Positions 24,629 to 31,471 of a stretch of 43,162 nt of DNA are shown here, piece after piece. Position numbers and translations under genes: made by a program. The DNA lies in the IMG/VR virus record IMGVR_UViG_3300031673_000134, positions 1 to 43,162 of that record; one strand, written 5' to 3'. Within the stretch, counting starts at the first letter, position 1. Each line of letters opens with the position of its first letter. The DNA comes from a virus. The notes under the pieces are model-generated. The model was not told the origin of the DNA and did not search any database. It saw nothing but the letters and a program-made list of their open reading frames with translations.

Positions 24629-24993
24629 CAGACATCCGACTCCGCCACAGGTGTTGATGTTATTAAAGGTGCTCCAACACTCTGCAGGTCCAGTACAGGT
24701 TCAAAATCAGCCCTCGTATCTCCTCCAACAACGACCTCAATGAAAACAAATAAAGTTTCAAGGTCAACAAAGTAGTTTGTGACATCAACCACAACCCCCC
24801 AAAAGCCTGTCTTGTTCTGAAGCTTGACAAGAACCTGGGCTCCAAGACTATGTTCCACGACATTTCCACTCAAACTGATTGTATAAAAAGTTGCAGTGGC
24901 AAAAGTCGGGTCCTCAGCAACCTCTGTATCAGGGTCTGTCACCAGAACTCCACAGAAGAGGCTTGTTCCAGACAAAACAAATTGCGTTTTCAT
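24628..24993 (-). CDS. Small beta protein, paralogue of 27526-27789
   Basis: A 121-aa protein with GGAG upstream and a late promoter 20-25 bases before that. The core (ATFYTISLSGNVVEHSLGAQ, then FWGVVVDVTNYFVDLETLFV, then FEPVLDLQSVGAPL) aligns by eye with the 87-aa protein at 27526-27789 (GTFYITDSNGRVVEHALGTC, MWICVIDIEDYHSDLPSLFV, IPALDFVRKGSL). The two arose by duplication. The copy here has extra N- and C-terminal residues. Possible virion decoration or adaptor; function unknown. Confidence 0.5.
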   Translation of the reverse strand: MKTQFVLSGTSLFCGVLVTDPDTEVAEDPTFATATFYTISLSGNVVEHSLGAQVLVKLQNKTGFWGVVVDVTNYFVDLETLFVFIEVVVGGDTRADFEPVLDLQSVGAPLITSTPVAESDV

Positions 24994-25013
24994 AATTCTC
25001 CAATCTCTGCATA

Positions 25014-25025
25014 ATTATACGAAAA
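25014..25025 (-). promoter_or_regulatory. Late promoter candidate upstream of gene 24993
   Basis: Minus-strand TTTTTCGTATAATTATGC with TATAAT at 25019-25014, in an 83-bp gap. One of six copies. Confidence 0.6.
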
Positions 25026-25076
25026 ATATGCCATACCGAAAGACTCATATTCAAGTCATAGAAGAAGACTCAACTC

Positions 25077-26066
25077 TCATTGACCAAGTAAATCATAATG
25101 CTTCTTGTTTTTCTTCACCCTTCTTCGTTTTTTTCGACCAGGAGGACGAGCACCCAAAGGCACCTCATAAGAACCAGCAGCACCCGCTGTCGTCATCTCA
25201 TCAACACCTGCTTCAACGTATTTCATCAATACATCAACCTCAGACGGTTCGTCTATTTTCCCTTCTGCCCCTCTCAAGATGATAGCAAGCTCCCTCAAGA
25301 ACCGAATGTAATGATATTTCTCCAGAAGCTTATAGATGATATTGCCCGGAAGCAGATTCTTGGTTTGCATCTCCTTTAGTTGTTCCGGTGTATAAACTCT
25401 CTTAAACCCAGCCCCCCGCAAACCGTGCATTACCCTGTAGATAGAAGCAAGTTTTCTGACCTGGTCATCAATAGCCTGAATCTTGGCCTCAATGAGAACC
25501 CTAATTGTCTCCACAGATTCAGAACTAAGTCTACTCAGTTGAGAATAATCTATAAGGTCCCGCTGAAGTTGGCCTCTCTCAAGGTCTATGTGTTTTGCAA
25601 GCCTTGAAAACCCACCAAGAAAATCAGCAAAATCAGGATAGTTAATCTTGGATTGCTTTACCCATCTGTCATTAGGAATATCATAGATGTCATCAAATGA
25701 CGTAGGATCATACTCTTCAGAGTAAAGATAAAGGTCTATCGGATGCTGTGTTCCCTCAACAAAAATCTTCTGACCTGTCACAGCTTTTGCTTCCTCACGT
25801 GCCCTATCTTTCTCCTCTTCACTATCAAACCTCATTTCCAACGTGAGGTCCACATCAGTATCATCAGCATACCTCTTCGTCAGAATGCTTCCCTTAACAA
25901 AGATTGACTTCATCATTCCCAAACTGTAGAATGGCTCGGCAATATCAAGCAACTGCTGCCTGACTGATTCCTTCAACTCCGGCTGCTCTGCCTCTGGATT
26001 TTCAAACATGCCAGGAGCATATGTTTCTCTCTCAATATCAACAATACTCTCAAAGGCATGGGTCAC
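25077..26066 (-). CDS. Nucleotidyltransferase (Pol beta superfamily) with helical region
   Basis: A 329-aa protein. Residues 53-115 hold the nucleotidyltransferase signature: SIFVKGSILTKRYADDTDVD gives GS (59-60) and the metal-binding pair D71/D73, and the third Asp lies in HPIDLYLYSE (D111). Such enzymes add nucleotides to RNA, tRNA, protein or small molecules. Residues 165-290 are helical, and the C-terminus is strongly basic (ARPPGRKKRRRVKKNKKHYD). The GTG start overlaps the lipoprotein gene stop. No partner HEPN gene was recognised. The target is unknown. Confidence 0.65.
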   Translation of the reverse strand: MTHAFESIVDIERETYAPGMFENPEAEQPELKESVRQQLLDIAEPFYSLGMMKSIFVKGSILTKRYADDTDVDLTLEMRFDSEEEKDRAREEAKAVTGQKIFVEGTQHPIDLYLYSEEYDPTSFDDIYDIPNDRWVKQSKINYPDFADFLGGFSRLAKHIDLERGQLQRDLIDYSQLSRLSSESVETIRVLIEAKIQAIDDQVRKLASIYRVMHGLRGAGFKRVYTPEQLKEMQTKNLLPGNIIYKLLEKYHYIRFLRELAIILRGAEGKIDEPSEVDVLMKYVEAGVDEMTTAGAAGSYEVPLGARPPGRKKRRRVKKNKKHYDLLGQ

Positions 26067-26521
26067 TTGTCATTTTTCCTTTTCAATTCCAAAGCTTCAA
26101 GTGGAACTATGATTTCACCAATCTGCATTAGTTGGCGTTCACCTGTCCCAATCCTCAATAGACATTTGTATTGCCGCGTCCTATGTGGTATCCACATATT
26201 CTTGCTTACTTCCTCCCTAGCCACTTCGGAAAAGGTTATCTTTGCAATACCACTAATCTCTTTAATCATACCATTAATGTCAAGAATTTCCTTCAGAATT
26301 TCAAGGTCGGGGTCTATTCCAACAGGCAGGAAGAGTTCTCCCCTGGCGTTAAGTCTGATATTTTTATCGTTAGGGTCACCATTCTCAAAAATCTTTACAA
26401 GAACTTCGTCTCCAGGAAGAATAGGCTCAGTCTCGATGATAGTAGTGTACAAGTCCAAAAAACAACCTGTACAAAACAAGGCAATAAACAGAACAAGTAT
26501 GATTAACACCATGATTTTCAT
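26063..26521 (-). CDS. Lipoprotein
   Basis: This 152-aa protein starts with a signal peptide and lipobox: MKIMVLIILVLFIALFCTGC, cut before C20. The mature part is beta-rich (PILPGDEVLVKIFE, IRLNARGELFLPVGIDPDLE) and faintly recalls polysaccharide-export-type domains. It has a strong AAGGAGG site, but that site lies just after an omega-RNA-like hairpin. Candidates are an outer-membrane spanin subunit paired with the coiled-coil protein upstream, or a superinfection-exclusion lipoprotein. The lipobox is certain; the role is not. Confidence 0.65.
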   Translation of the reverse strand: MKIMVLIILVLFIALFCTGCFLDLYTTIIETEPILPGDEVLVKIFENGDPNDKNIRLNARGELFLPVGIDPDLEILKEILDINGMIKEISGIAKITFSEVAREEVSKNMWIPHRTRQYKCLLRIGTGERQLMQIGEIIVPLEALELKRKNDK

Positions 26522-26560
26522 TTTTCACCCCTCCTTAAAAGGTTACACTTTTCACATACC

Positions 26561-26669
26561 GTGAACTACCCATGGTTAAAACACATAGGCTTCAGGGGTC
26601 GTGAACTCTGTTTAAAACCAGACGCCTTACCCTGTTTTTGATTTAATTCGGATTGCGTCCCACAACCCG
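26561..26669 (-). ncRNA. Orphan omega-RNA-like element (IS200/IS605 right-end type), copy 2
   Basis: On the minus strand this gap carries a 7-bp hairpin with the loop TGGGACG (CGGGTTG/CAATCCG, 26669-26649), then TCTG/CAGA (about 26620-26605). GAAGC follows, with the hairpin CCTATG/CATGGG (26589-26569) and then TAGTTCAC (ending 26561). GAAGC-hairpin-GTAGTTCAC is the form of IS200/IS605 right ends from which TnpB omega-RNA is made. The position of the guide would be GGTATGTGAAAAGTG from 26560 leftward. Copy 1 at 12068-12180 has the same order of elements. No tnpB is nearby. A 22-aa ORF overlaps the 5' part. Confidence 0.45.
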
Positions 26670-26695
26670 AAAGAAGTTTCAATCATTATATCCAT
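26627..26695 (-). CDS. 22-aa ORF overlapping omega-RNA-like element
   Basis: ATG 26695 has GAGGGG eight bases upstream and encodes MDIMIETSFGLWDAIRIKSK plus TG. The site is good, but the same DNA makes the 5' hairpin of the omega-RNA-like element. It may be a true micro-gene, or the ORF may be incidental. Confidence 0.3.
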   Translation of the reverse strand: MDIMIETSFGLWDAIRIKSKTG

Positions 26696-26708
26696 TTTTA
26701 TCCCCTCA

Positions 26709-27071
26709 TCAGCCACCATGATTCCGCACATCCCGTCGTAGCTGCTCTATTTCACTTTTCAATTCATCAATAGCTTTCGTCTGATACTTTAACTCCGTGA
26801 GAACACTTACTGAAAGAATGCTGTGATTCTTCTCAAGGTTGGTATGAAGTTTGAGAATCTCAGCATCAAACCTCTCCAGCTTCTCATGGTCATCTTTTAC
26901 TTCCTTAAAACCCTTAGATATTGACTCAATTTTAACATCCATTCGAGCCGCCACCATACTGGGAATGACCTCGAACAATGAAATAAAAAATGCTACAAGA
27001 AGTCCTACTCCAATCCCACCACCAACCAACTTTCCTTTGTGATTGCTCAACATTTCTTTCACCATCTCCAT
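26709..27071 (-). CDS. Inner-membrane coiled-coil protein, spanin- or holin-like
   Basis: The start is placed at ATG 27071, preceded by GGTGGAAG. The 120-aa product has a basic N-terminus (MEMVKEMLSNHKGKLVGG), one transmembrane span (IGVGLLVAFFISLFEVIPSM) and a long coiled coil (ESISKGFKEVKDDHEKLERF to EIEQLRRDVRNHGG). This N-in, periplasmic coiled-coil layout is that of inner-membrane spanins, and a lipoprotein gene follows, as in two-component spanins. No endolysin lies in the window to support a lysis cassette. Alternatively, a membrane-anchored accessory protein. Confidence 0.5.
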   Translation of the reverse strand: MEMVKEMLSNHKGKLVGGGIGVGLLVAFFISLFEVIPSMVAARMDVKIESISKGFKEVKDDHEKLERFDAEILKLHTNLEKNHSILSVSVLTELKYQTKAIDELKSEIEQLRRDVRNHGG

Positions 27072-27169
27072 GTTCTTCCACCCTCTATTTGGTTCTCTAC
27101 TAAGCATTAAGAAGACATTTCAACAAGCCTATCCTTTGATAGCCTTATCAAATTCAAAAATTATATGCA

Positions 27170-27472
27170 TCACTTACTTTCTTCAAGCAATTTGTAAGCA
27201 GCCCCAACAACCACAACAGAGTAAGCTCTCCCAACACAATCTTTTATCTCAGAAATCTCCTCCGCAGTAACCTCAACCATACCTCCTGCATGAACTTTCT
27301 CTGCCAACTTATATCTCTCAAACTTCTTCATCGGTTCTACCATCTTACCTTCAATAGTAGCAACCAACGCATTAACAGCAACAATTCTTAATGAAATCTC
27401 TTTCTGTGTATTGGAATCTTTAATTGACTCACCATTGAAATCCAACAACAGATTATCAAAATTTACTTTCAT
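27170..27472 (-). CDS. Conserved small phage protein
   Basis: A 100-aa protein with NFDNLLLDFNGESIKD, then EISLRIVAVNALVATIEGK, KFERYKLAEKVHAGGMVEVT and CVGRAYSVVVVGAAYKLLEE. This pattern (a target strand, a short helix, a LTAEEI-type turn and a VGxxY-LLE end) is common in small phage proteins of unknown function. GAGGGG precedes the ATG. The 98-base gap downstream holds only a 13-codon ORF overlapping this stop, without a clear site. Confidence 0.5.
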   Translation of the reverse strand: MKVNFDNLLLDFNGESIKDSNTQKEISLRIVAVNALVATIEGKMVEPMKKFERYKLAEKVHAGGMVEVTAEEISEIKDCVGRAYSVVVVGAAYKLLEESK

Positions 27473-27525
27473 CTCATACCCCTCTTTTGTTAAGTCTTTT
27501 TGCCAAATAATTCCCCAGACTGCAA

Positions 27526-27789
27526 TTAGAACTCTTGCCTCATCAAACTCCCTTTCCTCACAAAATCCAAAGCAGGAATTGTCATTGTTTCTCCGTTCTC
27601 TGCTTCTACAACAACAAAAAGCGAAGGCAAATCAGAATGATAATCCTCAATATCAATAACGCATATCCACATACGATTATTACTTTCAAGTCTGGAGAAA
27701 ACACAAGTACCAAGAGCATGTTCTACTACACGACCATTAGAATCAGTGATATAAAACGTTCCTTTAACCCAATCTGAAAGAATAGCCAT
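27526..27789 (-). CDS. Small beta protein, paralogue of 24628-24993
   Basis: This 87-aa protein aligns by eye with the core of the 121-aa protein at 24628-24993 (TFYITDSNGRVVEHALG against TFYTISLSGNVVEHSLG; DLPSLFVVVEA against DLETLFVFIEV). The upstream leader carries the second copy of the MVWTEKELGL decapeptide ORF. Both the gene and its leader may therefore come from duplicated cassettes. Function unknown. Confidence 0.5.
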   Translation of the reverse strand: MAILSDWVKGTFYITDSNGRVVEHALGTCVFSRLESNNRMWICVIDIEDYHSDLPSLFVVVEAENGETMTIPALDFVRKGSLMRQEF

Positions 27790-27800
27790 ATCTTATCTCT

Positions 27801-27833
27801 TTATAAACCCAATTCTTTTTCTGTCCAAACCAT
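27801..27833 (-). CDS. Decapeptide ORF MVWTEKELGL, copy 2
   Basis: Same peptide as 8017-8049, with two synonymous Leu changes; the DNA match includes TTT before the ATG. AAGGAG is present but far from the ATG (over 25 bases). A GTG 15 bases upstream in frame lies 13 bases from it and would give a 15-aa form. It lies between the LamG-type protein and the small beta protein. Confidence 0.4.
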   Translation of the reverse strand: MVWTEKELGL

Positions 27834-27872
27834 AAAACCACCATACACTCAAACAACACCACTCCTTTTTCG

Positions 27873-28982
27873 TCAAATGTAAGTGATTAAATTATCCGTT
27901 TGTGAAAGAAACATTGCTCTGATTCTTGCCGGACTCCATGCACCTGCCAAAACTTGTACCTCATCTATCATGCCATTGAATAGAGAAAAGTAGTCTGTAT
28001 TGTCAAACCGACGACGACCACCTATGATAGTATCATAATTATTTATAGAAGAACCAGAAACCCCACCCACACCAACCGCAGCACCATCAATATAGATACG
28101 AAATTTCTTTGTCCCTGAATCATCATAATTACGAACTACAATGTGATGCCATTCATTATCAGCAAAATGACCCTCACCTTCTAGCGTCTCTTGGGTACCT
28201 CCAATCCTCACATCGACATCACCATCACTCTGCACGAATATCATGTATTGATAGAGCCATAAAGGTGCTCCACCTGCTTTGGCAAATAGTGTAGACACAT
28301 CACTAACCCATTTTCCCCACACTCCGAGTGTAAACTCATCGGTATCAGGTTTGAAATCAAGGTCAGGGCAAACCGCATGAGGAAAATTGATATAATCATC
28401 ACCACCATCAAAATCGAGACATTCACCTATCTGACCATCTTGTAAGGTCGGAGCACTGTTTAATGTACCATTATTGCCACGGCCTGTTGAATCAATGACC
28501 GCACTTGCACTATAGAGATGCTGAACTAAACGGTAATCACCAGTCCAAACTCGTTGACCAGGAACACTCCCAATATCACCGACATAAGTTAAATTATCTA
28601 CCGCAGTTCTATCATAATATAAATAAAAAGTTGTTACACCAACAACAGGAACAAAAACTCGAACATGAAGCCATGCTTCCTGTCCTGCAGTAGTCCAATC
28701 CTCAATTTCAACATAACATTGAGTTACAGCATCAGCACCAGTTATTGCAATCTTAAAACGATTTTCATCACTAAGAAGCTCAGCAAAAACAGCAGTTAAA
28801 TCCTGATTAGTAACACCAGAACTATTAGAAAGATGTACAACTATAACATCATCAAATGCTTCACCTATATCAGTAGAATCAATTTGAAACTCAATACGAT
28901 TCTCAAAACCAGCCAGCCATGGCTGGCTAAGCAAAGCACTTAAAAAAAGGTTATTGCCATCTTTTCTGCTCTGTACTTTCAC
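27873..28982 (-). CDS. LamG/concanavalin-type lectin protein, fibre or adhesin
   Basis: A 369-aa protein with a GTG start and GAAAGGAT upstream. Residues 25-140 match the DUF2341-type beta domain (FENRIEFQIDSTDIGEAFDD, VGVTTFYLYYDRTAVDN). Residues 150-350 are a concanavalin A-like/LamG lectin domain (LVQHLYSASAVIDSTGRGNN, DGQIGECLDFDGGDDYINFP, HFADNEWHHIVVRNYDDSGT, FRIYIDGAAVG, FNGMIDEVQVL). Such domains bind glycans and are common in phage adhesins and decoration proteins. Host-surface binding is inferred. Confidence 0.7.
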   Translation of the reverse strand: MKVQSRKDGNNLFLSALLSQPWLAGFENRIEFQIDSTDIGEAFDDVIVVHLSNSSGVTNQDLTAVFAELLSDENRFKIAITGADAVTQCYVEIEDWTTAGQEAWLHVRVFVPVVGVTTFYLYYDRTAVDNLTYVGDIGSVPGQRVWTGDYRLVQHLYSASAVIDSTGRGNNGTLNSAPTLQDGQIGECLDFDGGDDYINFPHAVCPDLDFKPDTDEFTLGVWGKWVSDVSTLFAKAGGAPLWLYQYMIFVQSDGDVDVRIGGTQETLEGEGHFADNEWHHIVVRNYDDSGTKKFRIYIDGAAVGVGGVSGSSINNYDTIIGGRRRFDNTDYFSLFNGMIDEVQVLAGAWSPARIRAMFLSQTDNLITYI

Positions 28983-28993
28983 TAGTTATCCTT

Positions 28994-29188
28994 TCAAGGA
29001 ACTCGTTTATCTCGTAATTCTATATACTTTGCTTCAAGGATTTGAAAATATGCCAAGTCAGTTTCTAATTGAATCCGTCTCTGTTGAATTTGTATCAAAG
29101 ACATTTCCACAATCATCGACTTATGCGGTGTCGTAATTTCAAGTCTATCGGATTCATCAGTACCTTTAATAAATTTGTATGTTTCCAA
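28994..29188 (-). CDS. Small coiled-coil protein in fibre cluster
   Basis: A 64-aa protein with a TTG start and AGGAGATC site. LIQIQQRRIQLETDLAYFQI is a coiled coil. It lies between the fibre-like and lectin-like genes, spaced by 12 and 11 bases. It could be a fibre-assembly chaperone or linker. No family is recognised. Confidence 0.5.
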   Translation of the reverse strand: METYKFIKGTDESDRLEITTPHKSMIVEMSLIQIQQRRIQLETDLAYFQILEAKYIELRDKRVP

Positions 29189-29200
29189 TATGATCTCCTA

Positions 29201-30028
29201 TTATGATGGTACGCTATAAGCTATAAGCGAGTAACTTGTTCCATTTAATTTTATGTGAACTAATTTCTGTTCTCCTACTGGACGATAATTAACAATCGAC
29301 CCAGTATCAAATATTCCCGCTCCCGCATCTGTACCTTCAAGATTCCAAAAAGCCTGGTCACTATCGTTTTGGTCAATTGTCAATGCCACTTTACCCTCTG
29401 TTACTCCTGTTTTGATTTCAAATCTACTCTGAGGCTCGGCATCCCCAATTCCTACACCAGCGTAGCCTGTTTTATCAACTGTAAGTACTTTAACTGCAGC
29501 TCCTGCATTACGAGTAGAAAAGAACATTCTCCCACTATTGTCAGCTCCTGCTCTTACTGCTCCAATTCCAGCAATATTTTGCTCACCCGATGTATCGTCT
29601 TCTATAAAAAAGGTAAGGGCTCCACCAAACCCATCTGACATGTTAGTTATTGCCTTAGCAACAAAAGATACAACCCCCATCGGGTAAGTAACAGCTGCCG
29701 CCACCATCTTAACTTTTAGAACCATATCAGAATCTTCTACATGTAAACGACATCCAGGAGTAGCTGTTCCAATACCAACTCTGTCTGTATATTCAGGAAC
29801 ATTTACAACAAGATTAGGAGAATCAATTGTTAAGGCAGCAAAAGTAGGAGATGCAGCAATAGTTACAGCTTGGTCTATAAAAGTATGGCTGGCTCCTGAC
29901 GCGGCAATATGAGCCAAACAGGTATTCAACTGAGTTTGAATATTAGATGTTACACCATCCAGATAGCCAAACTCAGTTGCATTGATAGTTCCTGGAAAAA
30001 TATCTTGTGGGTCTATATGTACTGGCAT
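29201..30028 (-). CDS. Tail-fibre-like protein
   Basis: A 275-aa protein starting MPVHIDPQDIFPGTINATEF, then GYLDGVTSNIQTQLN, the classic N-terminal segment of phage fibre and spike proteins. It continues TDRVGIGTATPGCRLHVEDS (a GIGTATP...L-V motif, repeated as VGIGDAEPQSRFEIKTG), a beta-helix-type pattern, and ends LVHIKLNGTSYSLIAYSVPS. No chaperone domain is present. A GAGGTG site precedes the ATG. It probably trimerises into a fibre used for host recognition. Confidence 0.65.
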   Translation of the reverse strand: MPVHIDPQDIFPGTINATEFGYLDGVTSNIQTQLNTCLAHIAASGASHTFIDQAVTIAASPTFAALTIDSPNLVVNVPEYTDRVGIGTATPGCRLHVEDSDMVLKVKMVAAAVTYPMGVVSFVAKAITNMSDGFGGALTFFIEDDTSGEQNIAGIGAVRAGADNSGRMFFSTRNAGAAVKVLTVDKTGYAGVGIGDAEPQSRFEIKTGVTEGKVALTIDQNDSDQAFWNLEGTDAGAGIFDTGSIVNYRPVGEQKLVHIKLNGTSYSLIAYSVPS

Positions 30029-30074
30029 CTATATATCACCTCACATCAAAAAAGCAAACACCACCCAAGTTGTC

Positions 30075-30179
30075 TCAGAAAATTCCTGGATAGTGTATTA
30101 AAACTCCATCAAGTACAGTCAAAAGATTCCTCCATTCTGCTCCGTCCTTGACGAAACAATCAGTTTTTGGATGAAGAAT
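30075..30179 (-). pseudogene. Small ORF without a normal start, possible remnant
   Basis: The 163-bp gap between the fibre gene and gene 30596 contains a frame reading ILHPKTDCFVKDGAEWRNLL then TVLDGVLIHYPGIF, ending at TGA 30075. It is protein-like but has a TAG just upstream. Its only 5' start would be ATT at 30179, with GAGG ten bases before. It may be a decayed gene or a rare ATT start. Confidence 0.3.
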
Positions 30180-30191
30180 TTTCTAACTGCC

Positions 30192-30596
30192 TCAGTATGT
30201 AGCAACTTCATCACACCATAGAGCCGGATTCGCAGCAAACTCAGGTCTCAGCATGGATGCCGTTATTCTTCCCGCAGCCGCCGACAGAACCTGACCCCTG
30301 ACAAAGTTCCCTCTATGATGAACCGCAAACGTCAGTTCTCCGCCAGGAACTATTGGAACTGAAGTCACACGTGTAACCCAATTCACTCCATCTACACTAT
30401 CCTGTATTCGCACAGTGACGTTTGCAGCGTTGAGATGGTCTGCCTCAATGTGCAACTGTACTCCGTTGTACCCCCCCATTATGCCTGACGGTGTAATACC
30501 CCCACTGAACATTGGGTCCTCATTTTTGGTAAAGAAGCACGTCCATGTGTCTGGTGCAAAACCTGCGTAAATTCCATCTCTTGATACTGTTGGCAT
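30192..30596 (-). CDS. Small beta-sandwich-like virion protein
   Basis: A 134-aa protein with YNGVQLHIEADHLNAANVTV, then RIQDSVDGVNWVTRVTSVPI, PGGELTFAVHHRGNFVRGQV and LSAAAGRITASMLRPEFA. This is a repeat-strand pattern with an SVDGVNW turn, seen in small phage decoration or receptor-binding domains. GGGAG precedes the ATG, and a late promoter lies 40 bases upstream. A relation to 17659-18045 and 22161-22526 is suggested. Confidence 0.5.
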   Translation of the reverse strand: MPTVSRDGIYAGFAPDTWTCFFTKNEDPMFSGGITPSGIMGGYNGVQLHIEADHLNAANVTVRIQDSVDGVNWVTRVTSVPIVPGGELTFAVHHRGNFVRGQVLSAAAGRITASMLRPEFAANPALWCDEVATY

Positions 30597-30635
30597 TTAT
30601 TCTCTCCCTACTTTGTTAATTAAATCTCTATCCAA

Positions 30636-30647
30636 ATTATACAAAAA
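30636..30647 (-). promoter_or_regulatory. Late promoter candidate upstream of gene 30596
   Basis: Minus-strand TTTTTTTGTATAATTTGG with TATAAT at 30641-30636. One of six copies. Confidence 0.6.
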
Positions 30648-30681
30648 AACATAGTGCATTTCGGATTGTTGACAAAAAAAC

Positions 30682-30969
30682 TTAGCAATCTCCATTTACA
30701 GAAAGAAGTCTAACTGTTTTGAGAACACAATGATTGGACATACTTCCTATCCTAAGAGTATAACTTTCACCAAACAGTTGAGAACATATCCTCTTCATAA
30801 CCTCAAACATGCCCACTGTCAGTTTCCTCTTTCCAATCCCCTTAACAATAAGAACAGGGGTAGCCGTCTTGTAGTCCTCGAACACAACAAACTCATCACA
30901 AAAGTGATAATACCTGCGCCCGTTCCGTCCGAAGATTATCTGCTCAACACTATCGTGACCTGATTGCAT
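30682..30969 (-). CDS. Small unknown protein
   Basis: A 95-aa protein with strands and one helix: EQIIFGRNGRRYYHFCDEFV, TPVLIVKGIGKRKLTVGMFE, then VMKRICSQLFGESYTLRIGS. The start overlaps the previous gene by 20 bases. No family is recognised. It follows two short genes after the portal, so a head-assembly link is possible. Confidence 0.45.
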   Translation of the reverse strand: MQSGHDSVEQIIFGRNGRRYYHFCDEFVVFEDYKTATPVLIVKGIGKRKLTVGMFEVMKRICSQLFGESYTLRIGSMSNHCVLKTVRLLSVNGDC

Positions 30970-31276
30970 TGATTAGTGAATCCATCTTCCTGCTAATTTC
31001 ACCCAACCTATCCAAGTTTCTCGAACTATCCTTTGCGGAAGTAATAATCTGGTCCAACTTCGTCCACAACAAACCAAACACCACACCAAACCTGGTCCAA
31101 TCTCCCGTAGTGAAAGCAGAGCCCTCAATGATAACCGGAACTAACTCTCTAAGCCGCTCCACCTTGTCTCGCAGGGATGGTCCTTCCTTCTTCAAAGTTT
31201 CAAGCATCTTCAGGACATCGTCCCTCTTGCTCTTAATTAGTATTCTCTCAGCTATTTCAGTTTCTTTTGTCATCAT
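30950..31276 (-). CDS. Small helical protein after portal
   Basis: A 108-aa, charged, helical protein with a central hydrophobic part (GDWTRFGVVFGLLWTKLDQI). It directly abuts the neighbouring gene; two adjacent ATGs are possible starts. It resembles no family I know. The long helices suggest an assembly or internal head protein. Confidence 0.45.
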   Translation of the reverse strand: MMTKETEIAERILIKSKRDDVLKMLETLKKEGPSLRDKVERLRELVPVIIEGSAFTTGDWTRFGVVFGLLWTKLDQIITSAKDSSRNLDRLGEISRKMDSLINAIRSR

Positions 31277-31471
31277 TCATCCCAACAGTAGTTTCTTTCC
31301 ACCGACACTCTCTCTGAGAACAGCCTTCTTCACGACTTTCGTAGCCGTACAATCCTCATGTTTGCATACGAGAGTGACCTCATCACCTTTCTCCTCAAGT
31401 TTCTGCCAATCATGCTCATGGCTCTTGGCACCCGAACTCGGAAGCTTTTCAGTCAAGATTTTCTTACCCAC
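31277..31471 (-). CDS. Small protein with possible zinc site, overlapping portal
   Basis: A 64-aa protein with a GTG start and GGAGGTG upstream, overlapping the end of the portal by 8 bases. SHEHDWQKLEEKGDEVTLVC with KHEDC gives His and Cys residues (H18, H20, C36, C41) that could bind zinc. A mostly basic C-terminus follows. Function unknown. Confidence 0.5.
   Translation of the reverse strand: MGKKILTEKLPSSGAKSHEHDWQKLEEKGDEVTLVCKHEDCTATKVVKKAVLRESVGGKKLLLG

Noticed and set aside
26540-26620. tRNA-like remnant suggested by GTTCACGACC and hairpins
   Set aside because: No acceptor stem or anticodon arm pairs. The hairpin order fits an IS605-type right end better.
27130-27172. 13-aa ORF MHIIFEFDKAIKG after gene 27170
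   Set aside because: Its ATG overlaps the upstream stop, but the ribosome site is poor and nothing else supports it.
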